DNA of 10,911 nt from Dictyocoela muelleri (taxonomy: Eukaryota > Microsporidia), in contig SDVU01000747.1 of the NCBI GenBank assembly GCA_016256075.1, forward strand, positions 1 through 10,911. The letters are read 5' to 3'. Within the stretch, counting starts at the first letter, position 1; each line of letters starts with the position of its first letter. A program made the position numbers and the translations under genes. Below are positions 1-5,597 of this stretch, one piece after another. The notes under the pieces were generated by a model. It ran no database searches. It saw nothing but the letters and a program-made list of their open reading frames with translations, and had not been told where the DNA came from.

Positions 1-101
1 TTATTTATTTAATAAAGGCTATTAACAAAAAATATTTATTTTTGATTTGTAATCTATTTATATATTTGATTTTTTTTTATAATTAATAATGTTATTTTGG
101 G

Positions 102-149
102 ATGGGGGAAATAAAAGGGAATAAATCCCAATGGGGGAAATAAAAGGGA
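102..149. repeat. Two-copy tandem repeat, 19-bp identical core
   Basis: The 19-base string ATGGGGGAAATAAAAGGGA occurs at 102-120 and again at 131-149, so the period is 29 bp. Short GGG and CCC runs (AAATCCCA, GATCCGGGG) follow each copy. The repeat is non-coding as far as can be seen. It is directly visible; its role is unknown. Confidence 0.9.
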
Positions 150-187
150 TAGATCCGGGGTTTTTGTGAATTTAAGCATTTTTAAAA

Positions 188-280
188 CCCTCTATGGAGG
201 CTGCTTTGTAATTTATTAATTTTTAGAATGCCTCATAGAGGTTGTTGGGGCTAACCTTTTTTTGAAGTGCCCTATAGGAG
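188..280. repeat. Three spaced near-palindromes (CCTCTATGGAGG type)
   Basis: Three related, nearly self-complementary cores lie about 40 bp apart: CCTCTATGGAGG near 189, CCTCATAGAGG near 231 and CCCTATAGGAG near 270. Each is followed by a G/T-rich stretch. On the minus strand they fall at matching places in the short ORF that ends at 223 and in its continuation past the stop, giving a loose 13-14 residue repeat. They could be a degenerate protein repeat or a cluster of binding sites upstream of the BUB3-like gene. Confidence 0.5.
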
Positions 281-423
281 TTATTAGATGTGAAAGGGTT
301 GAGATGAATATTTATAAATTCATCATTATAAACTTTTAATGGTAGACTTGATGGTGTATTTTCATAATTTTTATATTTAAAGGGTCTTTTTAAGTTTTTT
401 TTAATATTTAATAGAAAACCCAT
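223..423 (-). CDS. Possible small hypothetical protein, divergent from BUB3-like gene
   Basis: An open frame of 66 codons runs from ATG (complement of 421-423) to a stop at 223-225; an alternative ATG six codons upstream, at 441, would overlap the BUB3-like coding region further. The protein starts MGFLLNIKKNLKRPFKYK and is basic and Asn-rich, with no recognised domain. Its C-terminal part shows a loose repeat (NNSYRA, then NNLYEA) that continues past the stop, so the frame may be the start of a larger decayed gene. Its start codon overlaps that of the BUB3-like gene in the palindrome CATG. An AT-rich genome throws up ORFs of this size by chance, so the call is weak. Confidence 0.22.
   Translation of the reverse strand: MGFLLNIKKNLKRPFKYKNYENTPSSLPLKVYNDEFINIHLNPFTSNNSYRALQKKVSPNNLYEAF
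419..421 (+). promoter_or_regulatory. CCC motif directly before BUB3-like start codon
   Basis: The sequence reads AAAACCC then ATG. Microsporidian genes often carry a short C-run or G-run close upstream of the start codon, and the same arrangement is seen here before MED31. It supports ATG 422 as the true start and supports the proposed lineage. Confidence 0.5.
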
Positions 424-1233
424 GTTGGTAAAGAAAAACATTTCGTCTTTAACATTTGCACCATTAATTTATTCAACATGGGATGGAGAAATAGTTATAA
501 ACAATATTGTTAAAAAAATTTCAGATACGATTTTTTGTATTAAAAAATACAAAACGGGAATACTGGGATCATCATATGAATCCATATTTTTTATAGATAT
601 TCAAAAAATAGCCATATTTCAATTAAATCTTCGTGCAAAGGCATCCAATCAATCGATACAGCCAACAATATAACTGTTTTATGTGGTTGGAATGGTAATA
701 TAGAAATTAAAGATGAAAATTTTCAAAACATACATACATTAAATATACCTGAAAAAATATTTGGTGTATCAATTTATAATAATTATTTCGTTTGTTTTTC
801 TCAAAAAGATGTTTATAAATATGATCTTAGAATGTTTAATGTTGTTGAGAAATTTTCATGTCATTCGCCAATTAGATCTTGCCATTTAAGTGAAAAATTG
901 TGTATTGGTCTTGTCGATGGAAAAATATGTGTTGATGGTGTTTTTTTTAATGGACATATTCGTGAAACAAATGAATGTAAATTTTTATATCCCGTAAACT
1001 TTTTGGAGTGTAAAAATAATATTTTGTTAAGTGGGGGTTCTGATGGTACTGTGAAGGTTTGGGATTTAAAATCATCTGTTTGTAAATCTATTTTGGTTAA
1101 AAAAGATCTTCCAGCAAAACTTTTGGCTACTGATTATGATGATGTTATTGTATTGTTTGGTGATACTTACGAAAATTTAAAGTTTTCAGATTATTCAGAA
1201 ATTATTTTTATTCCTGATTTTAGGTTTACTTAA
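422..1233 (+). pseudogene. BUB3: BUB3-like WD40 spindle checkpoint protein, one frameshift
   Basis: The gene reads in two + frames: ATG 422 to about 605, then a frame running to the stop at 1231-1233. The second part is longer than an ATG-started ORF at 832 suggests, because the frame is already open upstream through VYKYDLRM. Together they give about 270 residues, short for BUB3 (about 330), as expected for a microsporidian. Visible marks are an N-terminal block (KNISSLTF, STWDGEI), a second blade (VLCGWNGNIEIKD), VYKYDLR, PIRSC, YPVN, and GGSDGTVKVWD. YPVN followed by GGSDG and WD favours BUB3 over its relative RAE1/GLE2. BUB3 binds BUB1 and MAD3 and delays anaphase until chromosomes are attached. 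The frames switch near an A6 run at 603-608, where one more A would restore a single frame; no GTAAG intron is seen there. This may be a true pseudogene, a homopolymer sequencing error, or slippage. Family assignment is fairly secure; exact orthology is inferred. Confidence 0.75.
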
Positions 1234-1372
1234 TATTTTAAAAAGTGGTAAAAAAAATTATTTATTACCTAATTAGGAAATTTTTGTTTAGGAAAAAAAA
1301 TGTTCACCATAAAATAAAAATAATATTCGGAATTTAATTTCTCCTATAATTTTATTAGTTAAACACCCCCTT

Positions 1373-1379
1373 TATAAAA
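1373..1379 (+). promoter_or_regulatory. TATA-like box upstream of RING-CH gene
   Basis: TATAAAA follows a CCCCC run (1366-1370) and lies about 65 bp before the ATG at 1442. In an AT-rich intergenic stretch this could be chance, but the combination with the C-run and the distance are reasonable for a promoter. Confidence 0.3.
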
Positions 1380-1441
1380 AAAACTTATTGGTGATTTTTT
1401 TTTTCGTCAATTTCTTAAAAAAATCGACCATACTACCAAAT

Positions 1442-2056
1442 ATGAATATAGCCCAAAAACTTAATGTGGATAAAATTTGCCGAATTTGTTACCAAACAGA
1501 AAATCCTTTAACAGGGAAAAAAGATCTAATATCACCATGCGGCTGTAAAGGATCACTAGAATTCGTTCATAAAAATTGTTTAAAAAACTGGCATTTCAGA
1601 GGCAAAAGACTTAGAGATATAGAAAGATGTGATCAGTGTCTATTAGAATACAAACTTAAAACCTTTAAAGCGCCTAACATTATATTAGTTCACATAATAT
1701 CGCTATTATTTACCTATTCCATCATAAAATCATCAGAATACATATTACATCATATTTTTACAATCCTAGAGATCTTATTAGACTATGAATATCCTATAAT
1801 TGATCAAAACGAACCTGCATACCTTATTTATTATAAAACATTAATTTTCGTGGCGATCACATATCAATTGGTGTTCGATTTCAGGATTATCAGTGCAACC
1901 AATTATATTTTTACCGTCTGGCGAATTGTAAAATTTAATTTTCTGATTGACAATTTCATTGCTGTTTGTATTACAATTCATCTTATTATTAAAATGTATA
2001 GAGATATTTACCAAAATATAGAGCAAGTTTATGTTTTTGTTATTAACAATAAATAG
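1442..2056 (+). CDS. RING-CH (MARCH-like) membrane E3 ubiquitin ligase
   Basis: This is a 204-residue protein with an N-terminal RING-CH (RINGv) zinc domain and a membrane-bound C-terminal part. The zinc ligands are C13, C16, C33, C35, H43, C46, C63 and C66, in the C4HC3 order that separates RING-CH from ordinary RING; W50 is the usual aromatic residue next to the ligand cluster. Three or four hydrophobic segments follow, near residues 79-95, 100-113, 131-147 and 167-185. Proteins of this build (MARCH family, and yeast Ssm4/Doa10 in a much longer form) sit in endomembranes and ubiquitinate membrane proteins. The frame is open upstream of 1442 but has no ATG there, only TTG and GTG, so ATG 1442 is chosen. 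It lies 208 bp after the BUB3-like gene on the same strand. The size is like MARCH proteins rather than Doa10. The substrate and exact membrane are unknown. Confidence 0.88.
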   Translation: MNIAQKLNVDKICRICYQTENPLTGKKDLISPCGCKGSLEFVHKNCLKNWHFRGKRLRDIERCDQCLLEYKLKTFKAPNIILVHIISLLFTYSIIKSSEYILHHIFTILEILLDYEYPIIDQNEPAYLIYYKTLIFVAITYQLVFDFRIISATNYIFTVWRIVKFNFLIDNFIAVCITIHLIIKMYRDIYQNIEQVYVFVINNK

Positions 2057-2079
2057 ATTAAATGTTAAAATTTGATATT

Positions 2080-2177
2080 AAACTTAAAGTTAAGTATTAA
2101 TTTTTAAAATTTAAACTTAAAGTTAAGTATTAATTTTTAAAATTTAAACTTAAAGTTAAGTATTAATTTTTAAAATT
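2080..2177. repeat. 33-bp tandem repeat, three copies
   Basis: The unit begins AAACTTAAAGTTAAG and recurs at 2080, 2113 and 2146, an exact 33-bp period. The copies appear identical apart from the end of the last one. The array starts 23 bp after the RING-CH stop codon, in its 3' flank and upstream of MED31. The even period and identity suggest recent slippage or unequal exchange; a variable-number locus is plausible. Confidence 0.93.
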
Positions 2178-2326
2178 GAATTTTAAAATTAAGATTCAGA
2201 ATTTGATATTTAATTAATTTTTTATCAATGATGATTTTAAAAATGAAAAAAATTGTTTATTTTTAATGATTTTTGATTTTTTTTCTTTCGCTTAAACTCG
2301 TTCAATTATTTAATTTTATTTTAAAA

Positions 2327-2330
2327 CCCC
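2327..2330 (+). promoter_or_regulatory. CCCC motif directly before MED31 start codon
   Basis: The sequence is AAAACCCC then ATG, matching the AAAACCC-ATG arrangement at the BUB3-like gene. It fits the C-run start context reported for microsporidian genes and supports ATG 2331 as the start. Confidence 0.5.
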
Positions 2331-2633
2331 ATGAAACAATCGCAATTCGAAAAGGAACTTGAATACGTACAACTTCTTTGTAACCCACAATTTCTTCTGT
2401 ACTTGAAAGATAATCATTATTTTGAAAATAAAAAATTTATTGATTTTTTAAAATATCTTAGATATTGGCGAGACCCGCCTTATTATCATTTTTTAATGTA
2501 AGTTTTTAATCTAATTAGATATCCAGAATGTGTTATTATTCTTGATATGATTTTAAATGGATTAGAAATTAATAAGAACAATATGGAGGTTCTTGAAGAA
2601 CAATTGACCAATCAGTGGAAGAATAGAGAATAG
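2331..2633 (+). CDS. MED31: Mediator complex subunit 31 (SOH1), with one intron
   Basis: Exon 1 is 2331-2497 and exon 2 is 2519-2633; joined they encode 93 residues. MED31 is a small, highly conserved subunit of the Mediator middle module, which links transcription factors to RNA polymerase II in the nucleus. The protein matches the family along its length: FEKELEYVQLLCNPQFLLYL, then FIDFLKYLRYWRDPPYYHFL, then after the junction YPECVIILDMILNG. In human MED31 the same stretch reads YLKYLLYWKDPEY, then YPQCLHMLELL, so the splice joins two parts of one conserved helix bundle. Without splicing, the frame meets TAA right after codon 56, so the intron must be removed for function. The protein is close to the length of the conserved domain alone and lacks the tails seen in animals. 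This is a confident call. Confidence 0.93.
2498..2518 (+). other. 21-nt spliceosomal intron in MED31
   Basis: The intron starts GTAAGT (2498-2503), carries a branch-site-like CTAAT (2511-2515) and ends TTAG (2515-2518). It interrupts codon 56 after its second base. Removing it restores the MED31 frame exactly across the conserved region. The 5' site is the canonical microsporidian GTAAGT, and the branch motif lies almost on the 3' splice site, a layout known for microsporidian introns. At 21 nt it would be among the shortest of spliceosomal introns. Confidence 0.88.
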
Positions 2634-2725
2634 ATTATTCTATTAAGTTAATTAATATTAATTGAAAAATATACAATAAAAAAATAATCTAAAATTTCAT
2701 TAATAGTCAAGGAGTCTTAATTACT

Positions 2726-3028
2726 TTACGCACAATTCTTCTTTTTAAAAGCTTTAACGATTTTAATTCTTATCTCAGTATTTAAGTTTTTTGACCTTTT
2801 TATTACACAGTCAAACTCTTCATAACCACAAATCCGAAGAATCTTAAATATGCGTAATACCGAGGGTGCGGAAAAATATGCTGGAATAATATAAATAAAA
2901 TCCAATTTATTTTATTTTAAATAATCAAAAATATTTTCAGGCTAAAAGTAACAATAGTCGCCCATTTGAACCAGGATTTTTTTAAAAACACATTTTTTTG
3001 ACCGAACGAAAAAATAAATTAAAAACAT
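2726..3028 (-). pseudogene. Broken transposase-like reading frame
   Basis: On the minus strand one frame runs from ATG (complement of 3026-3028) to the stop at 2726-2728, with only two in-frame stops, at 2942-2944 and 2912-2914, over 101 codons. The sense stretches look protein-like, for example KKILVQMGDYCYF, NKLDFIYIIPAYF and VLRIFKILRICGYEEF. The order of a hydrophobic strand ending in D, then a helix, then a strand leading to a PAY motif resembles the middle and end of Tc1/mariner-type (DDE_3) transposases, but the usual SPxLNPIE block is not intact. No inverted repeats could be tied to it. The family is an inference and could be wrong; that it is a decayed coding region is better supported. 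Confidence 0.33.
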
Positions 3029-3119
3029 CAAAAATAAATTAAAATTAAAAAAAGTATAGATATATAAGTTTTTTTCATATTAATTTTGTACTAATACGTT
3101 TTTATAGGTCAGATAGGGC

Positions 3120-3165
3120 TTGTTTAGAAAAATGCCTACCATGAGGTAGGCATCTTTCTAAACAA
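3120..3165. repeat. Near-perfect hairpin, 21-bp stems
   Basis: Bases 3120-3140 pair with 3145-3165 with a single mismatch, around the loop ATGA. The inner part of the stem is TGCCTACC / GGTAGGCA. It lies directly after GGTCAGATAGGGC, in a region without genes. Part of the right stem, GGTAGGCATCTTT, recurs at 3866-3878, so these may be the ends of a small inverted-repeat element. As RNA it would form a strong hairpin; there is no T-run suitable for a Pol III terminator. Confidence 0.9.
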
Positions 3166-3759
3166 AAGCAAATTTTTTAAAATTTAATTAATGACCCATA
3201 TTAATTTAAAATTAATGGATAAAATATTTTGAATTGTTATGAAATGCTTTAATTATTAATAAATCTTAAGATATTATAAGCCACAAAAAGATGTTTAAAA
3301 TGGAATGAACATCTTTTTTAAAAATTATAAACTTACAATGCTTAAATACCGGTGTTCTCGTAACTTCTGTCAATTTTGGCAAATTTAAAATTTAAAAATT
3401 AGAAATTTTGGTGTATTTTCATTATATTTACTCTTTAATGGCAGTTATTAATAAAAAGCAAATTATTCTAATTTATAATTTATCAAATACCACAGTAATG
3501 AAATTAAATTATGAATTAAGATGCAAAAAATTAGTTCTAAAAACATAATTTTTTAAATCACAGTGTTGTTTTGTGGTACTTGATTGTTCACATACCAACA
3601 ATATTGGTGGTTTTTAGTTGAATTTGAATATTAAAATAGAAAATAAAACGTGTTAAAAGATGTTATTTAGATAGTTGGAATGTTGAATAAATTTAAAGCG
3701 AAGGTATATTGTGTAGGAAGCCGATTTTAAAATATATTTGTGGATATTTTAATAAATTA

Positions 3760-3780
3760 TTGAATTGGATTGGTTTTGAT
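3760..3780. repeat. Dispersed repeat, copy 1 (partner at 8909-8928)
   Basis: The stretch ending GGATTGGTTTTGAT here matches GATTGGTTTTGAT at 8909-8928, with 20 bases aligned and one base missing. Both copies sit in gene-free DNA next to other repeats. They are probably fragments of one unidentified mobile element. Confidence 0.5.
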
Positions 3781-3847
3781 TAAATTTAATTAAAAAAATA
3801 ATAATTTATTAATTTATTTAAAACTTATTTTTTATAAAATTTCAATC

Positions 3848-3863
3848 CAAGGATCCCCCCTTG
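3848..3863. repeat. 16-bp C-rich hairpin (partner at 10758-10773)
   Basis: The sequence is CAAGGATCCCCCCTTG, with CAAGG pairing to CCTTG. A 13/16 match, CAAGGGTTTCCCCTTG, with a 6-bp stem, lies at 10758-10773. Such GC-rich islands stand out in this AT-rich window. Confidence 0.5.
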
Positions 3864-3891
3864 ATGGTAGGCATCTTTATAGACTACCACC

Positions 3892-4170
3892 GGCCAGATA
3901 GCCCAGTGGTTAGCACTCTTGAATGTAAATTTTAAGTATCTTGGTTCGAAATTCACAGACTTCATTCTTTAATAAATAACGAGGGAATGTCATTAAGCGG
4001 TCATAACTATATAATTATAGTATAATATACAGTTTTTCCAGTGTGGTATAGCTGATTAAGATTTGGTCTAATATGACAAAGCAGAAGGGACTCTCTTAGG
4101 TGTGGGGATGAGTGCGGCGACGCATCTCTGCAAAAAGTAGTAAAAAGAATTTAAAAGCCACAAACTACCG
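3892..4170 (+). mobile_element. tRNA-derived SINE, copy A (3' truncated or deleted)
   Basis: The copy starts with a tRNA-like head (GGCCAGATAGCCCAGTGG, then GGTTCGAAATTC as B box) and continues into the shared body: GCGGTCATAACTATATAATT, CAGTGTGGTATAGCTGATTA, and GATGAGTGCGGCGACGCATC. It matches copy C closely through the head and first body part, then loses homology around 4150-4170. The conserved 3' hairpin and the (AT)n tail are missing. A 6-bp ACTACC occurs at both edges (3883-3888 and 4164-4169), too short to call a target duplication. It has no coding capacity; transcription would depend on an internal Pol III promoter. Confidence 0.8.
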
Positions 4171-4178
4171 GCTTCCTA

Positions 4179-4315
4179 ATTTAATGAAAAAGTAATTTTA
4201 ACGGAAAAATGTCAAAATATTTTTCCTGATAAAATTAAAAAATCATTTTATAAAAAAAAGTAAATTAATTTTGTCAAAATTAGAGCCCATAATGATATTA
4301 AAAATAGAATTCGTT
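4179..4315. other. Gene-free spacer between SINE copies A and D
   Basis: The spacer is AT-rich sequence with A-runs and no open frame or recognised element. It may be the old target DNA into which both SINE copies were inserted. Confidence 0.4.
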
Positions 4316-4646
4316 ATTATATATATTACATGTTGACAAAATACATATCTGCCAACCTAGTTAGTTGTCTCCTACCCTAGTATGTGACCTTTGGTTCTTG
4401 GTGTTCCGATAATACGTTACATCATAAGCTGCCAGAAGCCAGCTGTATACGCGATATTCGTTCTATAAATGACTCAACAGGATACAGGTAATTAGTGGCT
4501 TTTTATTATTTTAATTTTTCACTACTTTTTGCCGATTAGCTTCGCCGCACTCATCCCCTCACCTAGAGAAGCTTCTTCTTTTCATTGTCATTTAGACCAA
4601 GTCTTAATCAGATATACCACACTGCAACAACTGTATATTACTCCAC
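4316..4646 (-). mobile_element. tRNA-derived SINE, copy D (inverted, head missing)
   Basis: Read on the minus strand the copy has the body motifs CAGTGTGGTATATCTGATTA, GGGGATGAGTGCGGCGAAGC and CGGCAAAAAGTAGTGAAAAA, then GGAACACCAAGAACCAAAGG, GTAGGAGACAAC and the (AT)n tail at 4316-4327. The tRNA-like head is absent; at that edge lies the perfect hairpin 4649-4673. The 3' hairpin is present as CAACT...AGGTTG. D shares CTGTATCCTGTTGAGTCATT with copy E, where B and C read CTGTATATTGCT, so D and E form a subgroup. Confidence 0.8.
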
Positions 4647-4648
4647 CC

Positions 4649-4673
4649 GTTAAAATGACCAAGTCATTTTAAC
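4649..4673. repeat. Perfect 11-bp-stem hairpin
   Basis: GTTAAAATGAC (4649-4659) pairs fully with GTCATTTTAAC (4663-4673) around a CAA loop. It borders the 5' edge of SINE copy D, where the tRNA-like head should be. It may be a short inverted-repeat insertion or part of a variant head; no partner copy was found. Confidence 0.85.
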
Positions 4674-4748
4674 ACATAGTGTTTTTGTCATTTATCCAGT
4701 AAAAATACCAAAAATCTATCAAATTTTTCGTAATAATACAGAAGGTAC

Positions 4749-5209
4749 ATCCAGATAGTTCTGTGGTTACATTCTTGAATGTAAAATTTAAGTATCATGG
4801 TTTGGATCTCCTAACCTCACTCTTTAATAAATAAAGTGAGAATTTGTTTAACCAGTCTTAATGTATAATTTACGTAAATATACAGTTTTTCCAATGTAGC
4901 ATAGCTGATTAAGACTTGATCTAATATGACAATAAAGAAGATTGGACTCTCTTAGGTGTTGAAATGAGTGCGGCGACGCATCTCGGCAAAAAGTAGTGAA
5001 AAATGAAAACTCATGAAACGCCACTAATTACCTGTATATTGCTGAGTTATAGATAAAACTAAAATCGCATATACAACTGGGCTTCTAGGTAGCTTATGAA
5101 GTGACATATTATTAGAACACCAAGAACCAAAGGACATATACGCAGTAGGAGACAACTCTCCGAGTTGGCAGCTATGGATGTTATCAACATGTATATATAA
5201 TATATATAC
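4749..5209 (+). mobile_element. tRNA-derived SINE, copy B (full length)
   Basis: This copy of about 461 bp begins with a diverged head (CCAGATAGTTCTGTGGTTAC; the B box is decayed to GGTTTGGATCT), then the shared body (CATAGCTGATTAAGACT, GAGTGCGGCGACGCATCTCG, GCAAAAAGTAGTGAAAAATG), then the 3' part with GGAGACAACTCTCCGAGTTG and an (AT)n tail near 5190-5209. The last 170 bp match copy C with only scattered, mostly A/G, differences. The head has decayed more than that of copy C, so it is probably older. No clear target-site duplication was found. Confidence 0.87.
5153..5167 (+). other. Conserved 3' hairpin of the SINE (copy B; also C and D)
   Basis: CAACTC pairs with GAGTTG around the loop TCC. 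The same hairpin is at 6000-6014 in copy C. In copy D (minus strand, 4353-4367) the outer four pairs are kept and the fifth becomes a T-G wobble. SINE 3' ends often resemble the partner LINE, whose reverse transcriptase recognises such a hairpin; this role is inferred here, as no LINE lies in the window. Confidence 0.55.
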
Positions 5210-5254
5210 TTTTTTTGTATTTCTATTTTATTTTTGATGTTTTTTTAATTTTTT

Positions 5255-5530
5255 TTTCATCCGACGAAAAAAGTAACTGGATGTAAAATTTATCCTCATT
5301 GAGCTGGTATTTTTTGGTGAGAGGTGAAAAAAACGGATGGGGAAATTTTGATGAAAATTGATTAAAAATTTGATATATATATTTTACAAAATTCTTATTT
5401 ATCAAAATATATCAATCAATTTTTTTAATCAATTTTTATCAAAATTTTCTCTCTGTCTTCTTTTCCTCTCTCTCACCTATTTTTTTGCAAGTTGAGTTAT
5501 TTTTTGCCCGAAGTAAAAAGTAAAAAACCG
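5255..5530. mobile_element. Foldback MITE with long imperfect inverted repeats
   Basis: The sequence 5316-5386 is complementary to about 5404-5477: GGTGAGAGG on the left answers CTCTCTCACC on the right, and GAAAATTGATTAAAAA answers the inner right arm. The axis lies near 5396. Weaker pairing continues outward (CGACGAAAAAAGTAACT against the region near 5500-5520), giving arms of over 100 bp. No transposase is encoded, so it would depend on another element. It lies between SINE copies B and C. Similar TTTTTTCG-GGACAAAAAAAG sequence near 6104-6129 may be a fragment of the same family. Confidence 0.7.
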
Positions 5531-5581
5531 TTAAATAATATGGAAATAAAAAAATATTAGTACATAAGTATTATAATGAAA

Positions 5582-5597
5582 TACTATTTATCGATAC
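5582..5597. repeat. 5' target-site duplication of SINE copy C
   Basis: TACTATTTATCGATAC lies directly before the tRNA-like head, and the same 16 bases with one change (CAATAC for CGATAC) follow the (AT)n tail at 6050-6065. Duplications of this length are typical of LINE-driven retroposition. The right copy begins inside the AT tail, so the exact left edge is uncertain by one or two bases. Confidence 0.85.

Larger units (their letters stand above)
3166..3865. other. AT-rich stretch without a recognisable gene
   Basis: No coding region could be supported on either strand. Small hairpins are visible: an 11-bp stem AAAAAGATGTT / AACATCTTTTT at 3285-3318, and an imperfect CCATATTAATTT / AAATTAATGG pairing near 3198-3221. 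A 21-base string at 3760-3780 recurs with one base missing at 8909-8928. Confidence 0.6.
3120..3878. mobile_element. Possible MITE bounded by inverted repeats
   Basis: The sequence ending in ATGCCTACC at 3132-3140 is matched in inverse orientation by GGTAGGCATCTTT at 3866-3878, which starts just before the first SINE copy. The interior (3166-3865) is AT-rich with no gene and several weak hairpins, as in non-autonomous DNA transposons. No target-site duplication was found, and the hairpin at 3120-3165 holds both orientations side by side, which an ordinary MITE would not explain. Confidence 0.25.

Noticed and set aside
832-1233. Separate 133-residue WD40 protein starting at ATG 832
   Set aside because: The same frame is open and clearly BUB3-like upstream of 832, so this ATG is internal.
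1388-1441. Longer RING-CH protein starting at TTG 1388
   Set aside because: The extra 18 codons have no ATG and are a low-complexity hydrophobic stretch from T-runs; the ATG at 1442 gives a standard N-terminus just before the zinc domain.
1841-2026. Minus-strand ORF within the RING-CH gene
   Set aside because: It is a shadow of the + strand coding region with no domain of its own.
3714-4178. 10-bp inverted repeat TAGGAAGCCG / CGGCTTCCTA as element ends
   Set aside because: The pairing does not extend beyond 10 bp, the right copy overlaps the end of SINE copy A, and no target duplication was found.
5223-5405. 60-codon minus-strand ORF
   Set aside because: It lies within the left arm of the foldback MITE and reads as low-complexity sequence.
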